DNA of 64,000 bases from Pterobdella sp. o SKG-2022 (Eukaryota; Annelida; Clitellata; Hirudinida; Piscicolidae), in contig OZ038325.1 in the NCBI GenBank assembly GCA_964035795.1, forward strand, positions 9,608,875 through 9,672,874. Reading direction: 5' to 3'. The position numbers and the translations under genes are program-made. This document shows positions 43,707 to 60,699 of the stretch, piece by piece (within the stretch, counting starts at the first letter, position 1; every line of letters starts with the position of its first letter). The notes under the pieces are model-generated. The model was not told the DNA's origin and made no database searches. It saw only the letters and a list, made by a program, of their open reading frames with translations.

Positions 43707-43970
43707 ATGAAAAATCCCTCAATAAAAATGGAAGATATTCCGAACAACATTGAAGATTTGGAAAACTACATTCAAGGTTCAGTTGTTAATTATTGGTCGC
43801 CATTTTTAATATTATGATTAAAACTCACAGAGTACGATGCACTGAACGCTACGCTGGACGAAATAAATGCTTTTATGGATAAACTGGAAAAGCAGAATGA
43901 TGATTTGGTTGTGGAAATACAAGAGGTTTTACAAGATGAAAGAGTAAAGAGTGATTCCCTATCAAACTAA
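43707..43970 (+). CDS. BBLN: Bublin coiled-coil protein (UPF0184 family)
   Basis: BBLN (C9orf16) is a short coiled-coil protein linked to intermediate filament organisation in epithelia. Two exons join in phase: 43707-43776 and 43831-43970, giving 69 aa. Exon 2 encodes EYDALNATLDEINAFMDKLE and KQNDDLVVEIQEVLQ, matching the family pattern EY-A-N-x-LD-IN-x(2)-D-LE-KND-L. An alternative start is the in-frame ATG at 43728. AATAAA is at 44066-44071. It is head-to-head with DNAI1. Confidence 0.85.
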
Positions 43971-44236
43971 TTCTCCCACCATTTCTTCACCTCAGCCATC
44001 TCTCATCTTCCATAAATACTTTTTTCAATTATTTTTGTTTTCTTTATTTGGTTTTCAAAATTTTAAATAAAATCATTTGTCAGACTTAAAAGATGAAATA
44101 CAAAGTAAAAATTTGAATTTCTAAATGACATTTAATTTCTAGATATTCAGTTGTATATGAAATTATAAAAATCATTTTTGAAAAAGAATTGAGAAATTGA
44201 ATGCAAAATGAAAAGTGTTAAAAAAAGGTCTTTAAA

Positions 44237-45160
44237 TTATAAATGTTTCACTGAAGAAGTTGAAAACTCAAATCCCAGAGGCATTGAGAAGTGGATGAAA
44301 GGAAAAGCAACAGCACACAAGTAGTTAGGACCTAGTGTGCTGATAACATTCTTTTCCCATGATGATGACTGGAATTTTGTATCATTTTTGGCTTTCTCAA
44401 CACAAGTTTGATTTTTGATTAAATTCAAAAGATGGTACCCTATAAGAAATGTCAGAAGAAACATGGTCATGAGACAAATAGCAGAAATAAGTGAAACAAG
44501 AAACCCCATTGCTCCTGAGAAGCCAAGTGCCCATGAGAACAAAGGTAAGACCATGGTGAAAACAGCTTTGACTGTGAAACCCCCAAGAACTTCAAATGTG
44601 TAATCAATATTCAGAAAGTTGCAATAAAATACAGCTAGGAAAAGGTAAATAAGAAGAGAGAAAAAGAATCGGATGTTTGCTTGTCCGATGCAATGACCTA
44701 CAAAAGCGCAATGGTGGTCTCTTCTCAAAACACACAAGTTGCAGATCCAACAATGTGAAGATCTGAAATGTCAAATATATCTTTGTTTTTACAAAAAAAA
44801 TTAATACTTATATAGATGAAGTACAATAGCCTGAATCTTATATAGATAATTATACAACCTGGGCGGCGAATTGGTCTCACATTCGGAGCAATATCTCCAA
44901 CCAGGTTTCAATACTGTGGGAAGAACATGGCCCTTAGTTGAAGAATCAATTTCCACCAATTTGATGAAACATGTCATGATGTTGCAGTAAATGAAGAAGC
45001 CTAAAATGGCATGACTCCAGAAAATTGTTTTGCGGTCTGCATCTATGTAAGGCAAAATAACGAAAAGTTCGTAAAACGCCACCAAATGTACTCCTGCCAA
45101 AAACACCACAAAAGCAATTCTATCATCCATTGTTTTAGGAATCCATTTCCTTAGAAACAT
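44237..45160 (-). CDS. ZDHHC24: ZDHHC24-like palmitoyltransferase
   Basis: DHHC proteins are integral membrane S-acyltransferases. Two exons join in phase: 45160-44859 and 44762-44237, giving 275 aa (human ZDHHC24 284). The zinc finger is split by the intron and reads YCSECETNSPPR / SSHCWICNLCVLRRDHHC, with the catalytic DHHC intact and the usual CxxC and HCxxC spacing. Membrane segments flank it: VFLAGVHLVAFYELFVILPY before, FFFSLLIYLFLAVFY and LTFLIGYHLLNLI after. The short N-terminus, four to six spans and a tail lacking ankyrin or SH3 regions fit ZDHHC24; a different small DHHC member cannot be ruled out. Confidence 0.85.
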
Positions 45161-45511
45161 CTTTGATCGATAGTTTTAAAAATCAAATCTTAATCTACTT
45201 TTAGACAGCAAAAAGTCCTAATTATGAATCTTAAATCATGTAGTAAATTAAAAATTACCTCAAGTTCAAGTGAATTACAACCAATCAAATTCCTAAAAAT
45301 TTGGGGTTTTACTAGCTAAAAATAACTAGTTAACCCTGAATCTCAATTTCCCTTTTTCAAGCACTAGACGATTATAAGGCCGCAAAGACTGAAAATTCAT
45401 ATTATTTTGAAAATATGTTATCACATGATATGTAATAAAAAAAATGCCATAATGAAGTTTAGATTTACCAAATATTCCATTAGATTTTGATAATAAACTA
45501 TAAGATTCACA

Positions 45512-46828
45512 TCAAAATTTATTCAAAAAAAGTTTTAAATCATCAAAAGTAGATTCTTGGTAATTCTCTACATAGCAGGCAATAAGAGGAGAAACTTTGA
45601 AGGGAACAGAACTAACAAGATAAAGCAATTTGTTTCCTCTTTTAAATGAAAACCTTCGACTCAAACAGTCACCATGAGAAACCACATGACCACATAAGAA
45701 ATATCTGTTGAATGATGGTGACCAGATGTGGTAGTTCACTCTTTTTGACTCTGTTATGGCTAGTTCTTCACATCCAACATTTTCTATCTTATAAGGTAAA
45801 GATGACTTTTCATAGAAGTTATTTATGAATGACAGTTGTTCATTGAAAACTTCATCAGCTTCTTCTTCAGATTCAGAGGCAGCAAACATTTGCCCCTGGT
45901 TGTATTGAGAAAGATCATAAAGACCATATTGGAGGCAATGGTTGCTCCTGTAGTTGCTACCAAATGAATAAAGTTTAAAAGGGAAAGTGAGTGCTGTTAG
46001 ATCTAAAGAAGCAAAAAAAGCAATGAAGGCAGAAAGATCAGTACCAACCAAGTTTAAGGAATGAATGCCTTCGTTTGTTGAGTTTAAGACTTCTACTCCC
46101 TCTTCACTTGAGGTAGCTTCAATCACAAAATGCCTCACCATATCAGAAAGAGACACATATTGATATTGTGGAAATCTCCTCAACATCAACATCTTTAATG
46201 TTGTGATCAGTTGGTGTTCAAAGAGAGCAGCTTCCCCCAACAAGTAAGCTGAAGAATAATTTTGTTCTTTGTTCACTTCATGACTTCTCAAAAAAAGAAC
46301 TTCTTTAAGTAATTCTGAATGTTTTTTCAAATTGGTTTGCAACTGCCATTGGAGTTTACTTTTGCTAATGTCAGGAGTATCATGATGCAAAGAGGCAGGA
46401 AGTTGACTAAGCAAAGAAGAATATAAGGATCTTACTAATCTGTATCCTGAAGCATAATTTAAAAGCTCTTTCAGTTTTTTCTTGACTTCCTTTCCTTCTG
46501 CTTTCAAATTTTCAAATTCAGTATTATCTTTACTATTTTTCAATGTTTTCATTTGTTGAGCTACATTATATTTTAGTTGCTCTAATGATTCTTTCTCTTT
46601 AGAAAGTTTCGTGTATTTCTCATGTTGGTCGAATACTGCATTCACGTCTAGTTTTAGTTTTCTTCTTTTTAAGTTATTAATTACGTTCTCTCGGTCTGAA
46701 AAATAATCTGCGAAATTGTCAGGGTCAAAAATTGAAACATTTTTGTTTTTTACTTGTTCATTAATTGTTCGCAAAATCCTAATTTCGTGAACTTTGCTAG
46801 TTATTCGTCTCCGCAAAAACATAATCAA
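45512..46828 (-). CDS. Degenerate mitochondrial seryl-tRNA synthetase-like protein (SLIMP-like)
   Basis: One uninterrupted frame of 438 codons. The N-terminus (MFLRRRITSKVHEIRIL) looks like a mitochondrial targeting peptide. Residues about 30-130 resemble the SerRS tRNA-binding coiled coil (DYFSDRENVINNLKRRKLKL, then a long Lys/Glu helix). The C-terminal half follows the SerRS catalytic fold: NNFYEKSSLPYKI, HIWSPSFNRYFLCGHVVSHG, LSRRFSFKRG and ACYVENYQ align with the family's E-W-P-x(5)-E-x(2)-SCSNC-x(2)-QSRR and ENYQ. The motif 2 FRxEAG and GT/GSGLAVGR-type catalytic residues are not present. SLIMP, a noncatalytic SerRS paralogue of animal mitochondria, is the best fit. The lack of introns is unusual among its neighbours. 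An alternative start is the ATG six bases later. Confidence 0.72.
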   Translation of the reverse strand: MIMFLRRRITSKVHEIRILRTINEQVKNKNVSIFDPDNFADYFSDRENVINNLKRRKLKLDVNAVFDQHEKYTKLSKEKESLEQLKYNVAQQMKTLKNSKDNTEFENLKAEGKEVKKKLKELLNYASGYRLVRSLYSSLLSQLPASLHHDTPDISKSKLQWQLQTNLKKHSELLKEVLFLRSHEVNKEQNYSSAYLLGEAALFEHQLITTLKMLMLRRFPQYQYVSLSDMVRHFVIEATSSEEGVEVLNSTNEGIHSLNLVGTDLSAFIAFFASLDLTALTFPFKLYSFGSNYRSNHCLQYGLYDLSQYNQGQMFAASESEEEADEVFNEQLSFINNFYEKSSLPYKIENVGCEELAITESKRVNYHIWSPSFNRYFLCGHVVSHGDCLSRRFSFKRGNKLLYLVSSVPFKVSPLIACYVENYQESTFDDLKLFLNKF

Positions 46829-47085
46829 AATGAACTTATTTATTATAGTTATTTAGCTGTTATTTTTTATCTTTTTGTTTTTGAATAATTTAATTTTTGC
46901 TTGTTTCAACTTTTATTATACAAAAAAGAAAATAATTCTTCGAGCTCAACCCTGTTTTTGCCAAACTATTTCTTTTTTTGTTGTCGCTTAGGTGAGTATA
47001 TTAAATCCTTTCGCATCTTCATTTCTTTTGATTCTATTAAAATATTTAACGCATTCTTTGTAACATTTTTAATTAAATTTTTTAA

Positions 47086-47177
47086 AACTCGAGATGATGA
47101 TTGGCTTTGACACCTCTTATTAAAAAAATCAAAGGTTTCAATGAATTAATATAGCTTACATGCTATTTTGACGAGTT
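47086..47177 (+). ncRNA. Putative box C/D snoRNA, copy 1, in the RPL38 5'UTR intron
   Basis: AACTCG at 47086-47091 and CGAGTT at 47172-47177 form a perfect 6-bp closing stem. ATGATGA (box C) lies at 47094-47100. The box D position reads TTGA (47168-47171) instead of CTGA. The body (ggctttgacacctcttatta onward) is about 75% or more identical to copy 2. The host gene class is typical for intronic snoRNAs. Confidence 0.5.
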
Positions 47178-47216
47178 AATGATTTTGAATAACATTGTTT
47201 TGTATCTTGTTTGTAA

Positions 47217-47312
47217 GAAACCAAAAATGATGATTAGCTTTGACACCTCTTATTAGAGAAATCAAAGATTTCAATGAATTAGTTTAGCTTACTTGCTTTT
47301 CTGATTGGTTTC
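47217..47312 (+). ncRNA. Putative box C/D snoRNA, copy 2, in the RPL38 5'UTR intron
   Basis: GAAACCAA at 47217-47224 and TTGGTTTC at 47305-47312 form a perfect 8-bp closing stem. ATGATGA (box C) is at 47227-47233 and CTGA (box D) at 47301-47304, directly against the stem. The length of 96 nt is normal. I could not identify the guide target; the 19 nt gctttgacacctcttatta identical to copy 1 is the best candidate region. Confidence 0.62.
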
Positions 47313-47391
47313 AACTATTTTTGATCACTGAAAACTCAAAAATAATCCAACTATTCAATTATATTTCTTATTCCAGATTTCAGAAGACAAA

Positions 47392-48024
47392 ATGGTTTGC
47401 TGATTACATTCTTATATACCATACTGCATTAGCTTGAATGTTTTTATATAAATTTATGTGATAAATTAATTAGCACAACATTTATTTGCAGCCCAAACAA
47501 ATTCTCGAAATCAAAGACTTTCTTCTCACAGCCAGAAGACCTGATGCTAAATGTTTGTTCCAACTTAGCATTATTTTATTGTTTTATAATTTTCTTTTGG
47601 TTACTATAAGAAAACCTTTTTAAAATTTACTAAATCTAAATTTTGGATTGTTTCAAAATATTTTTTATTTATTTTAATACTTGTGTGGTTGTAGAGCTCT
47701 AGTCTATCGTATAAATCAACAAATTTCTTAATACTAACTGCTTAATTACTTTTTTTCGAATATAAAACAGCTGTAAAAATTAAGAAGAACAAGGACAATG
47801 TGAAATTCAAGGTAAGGTGCTCCCGTTACTTGTACACCCTGGTCATCAACGACAATGAGAAGGCTGACAAGTTGAGGCTATCTCTGCCTCCTGGTTAGTT
47901 TATTTCTCTTTTTTTAGATGTGTTTATTTGTTGTGTGTCCTTGGTATCTTAATTTTCATAAATCAAATATCGGCTAACTAAACTAAAATAATTCACAGGT
48001 CTGCAAGTGAAAGATTTGAATTAA
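47392..48024 (+). CDS. RPL38: Ribosomal protein eL38
   Basis: eL38 is a large-subunit ribosomal protein. Exons 47392-47394 (only the start ATG), 47492-47552, 47771-47893 and 47999-48024 join in phase to 70 aa, the normal length. The sequence includes [44 protein letters not shown] and [12 protein letters not shown]. The start codon sitting alone at the end of an exon is a known layout in ribosomal protein genes. A 5'UTR exon lies upstream, ending at 46991. Confidence 0.98.
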
Positions 48025-48501
48025 TTCATATCTCATTATTTGTGACAAATAAAATTCAAAAATGTTCTCTTCATATTCATAAAACTCGTATTAAAGTTCT
48101 AAAATCTTCGAGCGTAGTTGTAAATCTTGTGAAGTTGTGTGTGGTAGAATTCGATAAAAATAACTACGACTTTTATTCAACATCACTACAAATAGTGTTG
48201 ATTTATCTGTGGAGTTGCTAATGTTGAGCTCACGTAGTTATCCTCCTCCTCGCCCATCTCAAGCTATATAGAACAGCTTACATCTTGCTAGCTATCATTA
48301 ATTTATATTTTATTTCGCTCTGTGTGCAAGGTTAGTTTATCAATTTTTAATTAGTTGTTTAATAATCATGTTAAATATAAATGTTAGTTATTCAGTCTTT
48401 CGAAAAAAATTGAAAGTTGGATAAAATACGATGTTATTGCATGTTGTCTTTGATAACACTACTCAAATCCCTTGTTAAGCCAATATTTTATTTGATACAA
48501 G
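48025..48501. other. Intergenic between RPL38 and the BAIAP2-like gene
   Basis: No coding exon supported. A possible 5'UTR exon of the next gene ends near 48330 (GCAAG followed by GTTAGT). Confidence 0.45.
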
Positions 48502-55837
<7,336 letters not shown>

Positions 55838-56239
55838 GTACAACATGAAAAAATTTCAATCTTTGACACCATATATTCAACACTATCAGATAAGGGTGGT
55901 GGCAAGTGCCTTGATAGTTGGTTGCTGTAGGATCCGGTTGCAAGATGAAGATATTATAAGCCTTATATATATAGCTGCTTAATTTGTCAGGACTTGTTAG
56001 CTTTAGTTGTTTGTTGCTTGTGCACACGATGCTTTGTGCCTTTCGAGCATGTGACATAATGAGCTGTGGTGCCTTTGTGCTTTATTGGTTCAAGTTACAT
56101 TTATTAAATGAAAATATCGTCTGTTTTTAAGAATGATTTTTGTGAATAAAATGGAACATAATCACTTGCGACTAGAAAGACTTGGATGCAGAAACACACG
56201 TTAAATTTGACATACACAAAAATTTAATATGACATATAA

Positions 56240-56270
<31 letters not shown>

Positions 56271-56271
56271 T
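55838..56271. other. Tail-to-tail intergenic region
   Basis: Between the BAIAP2-like stop and the canopy stop. AATAAA at 56146-56151 fits the plus-strand gene. A short (CA)n run is at about 56238-56266. Confidence 0.6.
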
Positions 56272-57495
56272 TCACAACTCTCCTCCTCGACTGCCTGGAG
56301 GCATGGTGGTGGAAGAGGGAGGAAGAGGCATTTCTCTGGGATCCCTCTGGTGTACCTCAGGAGGCTTTGTCACATGGGAGGGAGGTGAAGCTTGCTTTTT
56401 TTCTGCTGTGAATACTTCACTCAAACATTCTGTGATGTGTGAATGAATGGAGGTGACTGACAGGTGAATTAATGTAATAGATGAAGAAGTAGATAAAATA
56501 CCTTGATCTTTATCTTTGAGGGCTCGATGAGCACACAAGTACTTGGAAAGTGGAGTTTGGCTCTGATGGTTATAGTACCACTCTTCGATCGTATCCTCCC
56601 ACTTCTCTGCAAATGTGAAGCACTGGGGTGGTGTGTGTGTGTGTGTGGTTTGCAGGTTGGTCAGAGATGATCACATGTGACTCACAGCAACATGCATCTT
56701 GGAAACTTCTGCTGAAGGTTTGTCCCACAAGTCATAAGGAATTCCCAGTTCTACCTTCACCCCTCTGTCCCTGATTATGGTGGGAGGGTGATGTAGTCAT
56801 AAAAATGGTGGAACGATGATAGTCATGGTGGAGAGAAGATGATTCTAATAGTAGAATGATGAAGGTGGCAATAGTAAGATGGTGATGATGATGATAATGC
56901 AAGAACCCACTTGAGACCATGAAGAGTCTTCATTGTTTCACTCATCCCCTTGTTGTACCTTGTGTTAAGTAACAAAAATTTCATATTTTTATAACAAATA
57001 TTTTCTCTAACCTGAGAGAACCCTTTCTCTCTGCATGCACATTGTATTCCAAGATCTTTTCACAAATATGGGGCTCATGAAGTGCTTCAGTTAACCTCAA
57101 CTCCCTGAAATTTTTATTTACAATTTTATCTGATTGTTATCAAACGATGAATAAATACAACACCCACGAAACTAGATATTTAATTTTCTTTTTTTTTTCT
57201 TGTTCAAAACTCTGTCCCATCTCGAGCACTGCCTTTGAATTGGCCGACTCTTTTAAACGAGACTCTAACTCAGTCACGAAAAACTTGCAAACTGTTTGAA
57301 AACATGGCAGAATTGAAAATTTTGGAAAGAACTTAAAGTTGATTTCAAACTTTCGCAAGGAGAGGGTTCTCTTTTTCGAGGATCAGTCGTCTTGTAAGGA
57401 TCATCATCATTTCCATCTTCGTTGCCACTTGTGAACGTTAGTAAAAAAATACTGAAAAAAATTATATATATAAGAAAGTGATTCTTGAAAGCCAT
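56272..57495 (-). CDS. CNPY4: Canopy (CNPY3/4-type) saposin-like ER protein
   Basis: Canopy proteins are small saposin-fold ER proteins; CNPY3 and CNPY4 assist the folding and surface delivery of Toll-like receptors in vertebrates. Seven exons join in phase to 249 aa: 57495-57351, 57291-57168, 57104-57012, 56958-56911, 56770-56686, 56622-56502 and 56405-56272. A signal peptide (FLIYIIFFSIFLLTFTSG) is followed by PCEICKFFVTELESRLKES, SELRLTEALHEPHICEKILE, YNKGMSETMKTLHGLK, GVKVELGIPYDLWDKPSAEV, WEDTIEEWYYNHQ and PLSKYLCAHRALKDKDQ. The cysteines of the fold are present. The tail ends in GGEL, not a standard KDEL. The choice between CNPY3 and CNPY4 is not settled. One intron is only 59 bp. Confidence 0.87.
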
Positions 57496-57751
57496 TTTTA
57501 AAAACACTAGTCTTTTGGCACTAAAAGTAAAAAGTGTTTCAAAAAATTTATGGATGTTCTAATGAAAAGCTTATTCGAAATTGAAAATTGAAAAAATAAT
57601 AATGCAAAAATTAAATAAAAATCAAATATATAAAGTCTATAGTTCATCTTTCGTTCATTTTTTAGGTTTTCAATATAATTCACTGCAAGTGCTTATCAGA
57701 ATTAAAAGCTAGTTGATGATATTCGGTACATTAGAAACTTTTTGATTCATT
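57496..57751. promoter_or_regulatory. Shared promoter space of canopy and PAQR3
   Basis: Divergent start codons, 256 bp apart. AT-rich, without a clear motif. Confidence 0.4.
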
Positions 57752-59132
57752 ATGAATTTCAAGGTCCTTCATTTGTTCCAATTTTACGGCATTTTTCCTC
57801 GAAAGAATGAAATCACCTTGCTCAAATTCCAAGAGGTGCCCTATTTCATGAAGGACAATCCATTCATTCTAAATGGTTATAGACCTCCACTTTCTTTAAA
57901 AAAATGCCTTAAAAGGTTTTCGAATGAAATTTTCCCAAAATTGCACAATCTAACCAAAATGACAAATAATTCTTAAATTAAATAAAATTATTACCTTCAA
58001 AAAGCATGTTCATGTGGTCAAATGAAACAGTCAATATTTGGTCTCATCTTGTATCTTCATTCATTTTTTTTTATTTTTTTCTCAAACACACAATCAAATG
58101 GGCACTGAGGTACATTGATGATAATCCTAGTGATACAACCATTTTACCCATCGACAACTTCGTTGTTTGCATGGCCTTGTTTTGTTTTTTGGTTAGATCA
58201 AATCTTCATTTTCAATAAATTGCTTTTAAACAAATGATTGATTTCAGATGTGTTTAGTATTTTCTACATGTTACCACACATTCCGGTGTCACTCAGCCAA
58301 GGTGTATGATATGTGGTTGAACATGGATTACTTTGGCATCTCATGTGGTGCCATCGGATGCATCATTCCTGGAATACACTTTGCCTTCTACTGTTTTAAG
58401 GTAAGGCTTTTTATTCACCTTTATATCAATTTCATGGAAGGTCATCAAAGTAATCTAATTACAACCAACACTTGAGGATTGGCATTACATGTACATGTTT
58501 TTCATGGTTGTTCTGATGTTCTCACTGTTTTCGTGGCATGCCTATCTGAACACCAACATTTTGCTCAAGTACAACAACACCACTATCAACATCATTAATA
58601 TATTCAGCAACAACAAATACTATGCCAAAAGTATTGAAAAAAAAAATGAGGTGGATGAAATGAAAAATGAAATGCCAATCAAAAACACCCAAAGAAATTG
58701 TGGTTTTTGTTCTTCAGCTGTCCTCTTCTACTTCCTCCTCTCGGCCACCACTCTGCTTCCACTGCTCCACTGGGCCTATCTCAACAGCTCTTTTAATTCT
58801 TCATTCGTCATCGTTAGTCACTATGTTCTTGTTATGTATGATATCATTTTCTTGTTATGTATGTGACTATATTCTTGTTTTGTATGTGACTATGTTCTTG
58901 TTATGTATGTGTAACCTACAATTGCTTATAAACTTGAGTCTACACATGAAGGGCATCACCAGCAGCATCTTCATACTACTCATCATCAAAACCACTATAG
59001 GAGTTGGTCATCAAGACATTTGTATCATACATCGTCTTGGCCACATCCTGTGTCATCTTCATGTTCAAGTTCCCTGAGAGATTCTTCCCTGGTTTGTGTA
59101 CACATTCAAATACACACAAAAATAAATTAACA

Positions 59133-59167
<35 letters not shown>

Positions 59168-59302
59168 CGCTTCGACTACATAGGAGCAAGCCACCAGATC
59201 TGGCACTTACTCATCTCGCTGAACTTTCTATGGTGGTACCACACTGGCATCAGACTCATCTCCTTCATCAACCACAGTTCTTGCTTTCACCAAGCCATCT
59301 AG
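57752..59302 (+). CDS. PAQR3: PAQR3, Golgi seven-span PAQR family protein
   Basis: PAQR3 (RKTG) is a Golgi membrane protein that tethers Raf kinase in vertebrates. Six exons join in phase to 355 aa (human 311): 57752-57915, 58005-58191, 58248-58400, 58477-58812, 59001-59091 and 59166-59302. Family blocks: FMKDNPFILNGYRPPLSLKK, MWSNETVNIWSHLVSS, FSTCYHTFRCHS, MDYFGISCGAIGCIIPG, FKFPERFFPG and FDYIGASHQIWHLL. The residues expected to hold zinc in the PAQR fold (the H in NIWSH region and HTFRCH, the D of MDYFGIS, and the H of SHQIWH) are kept. The extra length is mainly a hydrophilic Asn/Lys/Glu-rich loop (about residues 195-235) within the fourth exon. Confidence 0.93.
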
Positions 59303-59489
59303 TTTCCTGCCTTCTTATTGGCTACAAGCAATATCATGCCACCTGATTTATAGATCTGTGATGTTGATGTTTGATAGTTGCATGCATCTATTGGAGAACA
59401 ATTTAACATTATCGTTGTCGTTTCTTACTTGAAAAATTTCACATCATTTTAAATTCTTTCCAATTAAAAATAAATCAAAGTCACAAAGA

Positions 59490-60401
59490 TCATTCTTTGT
59501 TTTCTTCCACAGCCCTCTCAAACTCGCCAATAGTGCCCAGGTCACTCACTCCTACCATCCTCTTCTCGATCTTTTTCATAAGCGATGTTCTATTGGCAGA
59601 AGATCGGAAGTGATTGTTTTTGATGAAGTTTGGCTTGTTGTCTCTGAGTCTCTGGTTGGCGTACATGGAGTTACGATTGTTGTACACAGGGTATGATCCG
59701 TGGAAGCTTTTAAAACCCTGGAATGGCGACACTCGTCTGGTGGAGTAGCCTTTCTTGTAAGTGCTCGGTTGGCTTTCAGAGGATGGTTGCTTAGGCAAGC
59801 TTTGCAGATGCTCTTGGCTATCTTCTGTGCTTTTACGCCTCGTTTTGAATTTGAAGTAGTTGCTAAGCAAGACGCTTTTTGTTTTGTATGACTCCGCGTA
59901 ATCAACTGCCATAACTCTTTCCTGCGGTGTGAAGGGAGTGTTATGATGGTGTAATGGAAAAGGGGATGTTATGGTAGTAGGGTGATAAAAAGGGTGTTAT
60001 GGTGGTGTAGTGGGAAGGATGAAATGTTATGATGTTGGAAGGTTTGAAGGGTGATTTGGTGCTGTAAAACTCACTTGGCTGTTGAACACTTTGGTAGTGG
60101 TGACGTAACCACAAAGAAGGAAGATGAATAAGGAGATGGTAGTGATTGCGATGAAAACGAGGAAATAGTTGGTTGTGGATGCTTCTGCTTTGTTATGGAA
60201 ACTCTTTTCGCGGTCGTCTATTGTGAAGTCCCCAAGGTAGTCATCGTAGTAGGTGGAGTTAACTGTTGTGGTGTTGGAGAATGAAGGAGAGTGTTATGAA
60301 AAATAAATAATCAACTTGCATAAATCTTCGAGAGATTGAGTTGGTAGGGCAAACAGAGTTTGTTGCACGTGGAGGAGTATAAATGAGATGACAAGGAGCA
60401 T
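59490..60401 (-). CDS. Unrecognised type I single-pass membrane protein, 233 aa
   Basis: Three exons join in phase: 60401-60320, 60262-60075 and 59921-59490. Exon 1 encodes a signal peptide (MLLVISFILLHVQQTLFALP). Exon 2 gives a short ectodomain with NST glycosylation motif and an acidic patch (YYDDYLGDFTIDDREK), then a membrane span (TNYFLVFIAITTISLFIFLL). Exon 3 is a cytoplasmic tail rich in Ser, Lys and Arg (FKFKTRRKS, SLPKQPSSESQ, RTSLMKKIEKRM). The first intron appears to use a GC donor (GCAAGT). No known family is recognised. It is head-to-head with the tectonic gene. Confidence 0.6.
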
Positions 60402-60699
60402 ATCAAAAAAATTTGTTTATCTACGACATTTGTTTTTATATATCATTTTGAAAAGTGAATTTCAACTAAAAAGTGATTTTGAATTAATATTCTAATACGT
60501 TAGAATGCATTTTTAGTCTTCGTAGTCAATGGTTACGCTCGTCAGCGTAGTCAAAAGACGATGTGTTGTGCATTTATAATTTGGTCGATTTTTTTATTTT
60601 CTGGATCAGTTTTTGGCAGTCTCATACCCCAACATTTTGATTTTACAGGCTTGTGGAATTTTTTATTTAATCTCTAGTTCATAAAACCTTTGACTACAG
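60402..60699. promoter_or_regulatory. Divergent region between the membrane protein and tectonic genes
   Basis: The tectonic first exon (signal peptide) was not located; it must lie here or nearby, because the first recognised exon starts in phase 1 at 60700. Confidence 0.35.

Larger units (their letters stand above)
46829..47391. promoter_or_regulatory. Divergent promoter plus RPL38 5'UTR exon and intron
   Basis: A pyrimidine-rich stretch at about 46969-46988 (ctatttctttttttgttgtc) resembles the 5' terminal pyrimidine start of ribosomal protein mRNAs. It is followed by a GTGAGT donor at 46992 and an acceptor TTCCAG at 47371-47376. The intron (46992-47376) holds the two snoRNA-like elements. 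The SLIMP-like gene starts 137 bp before the pyrimidine start, in the other direction. Confidence 0.6.
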
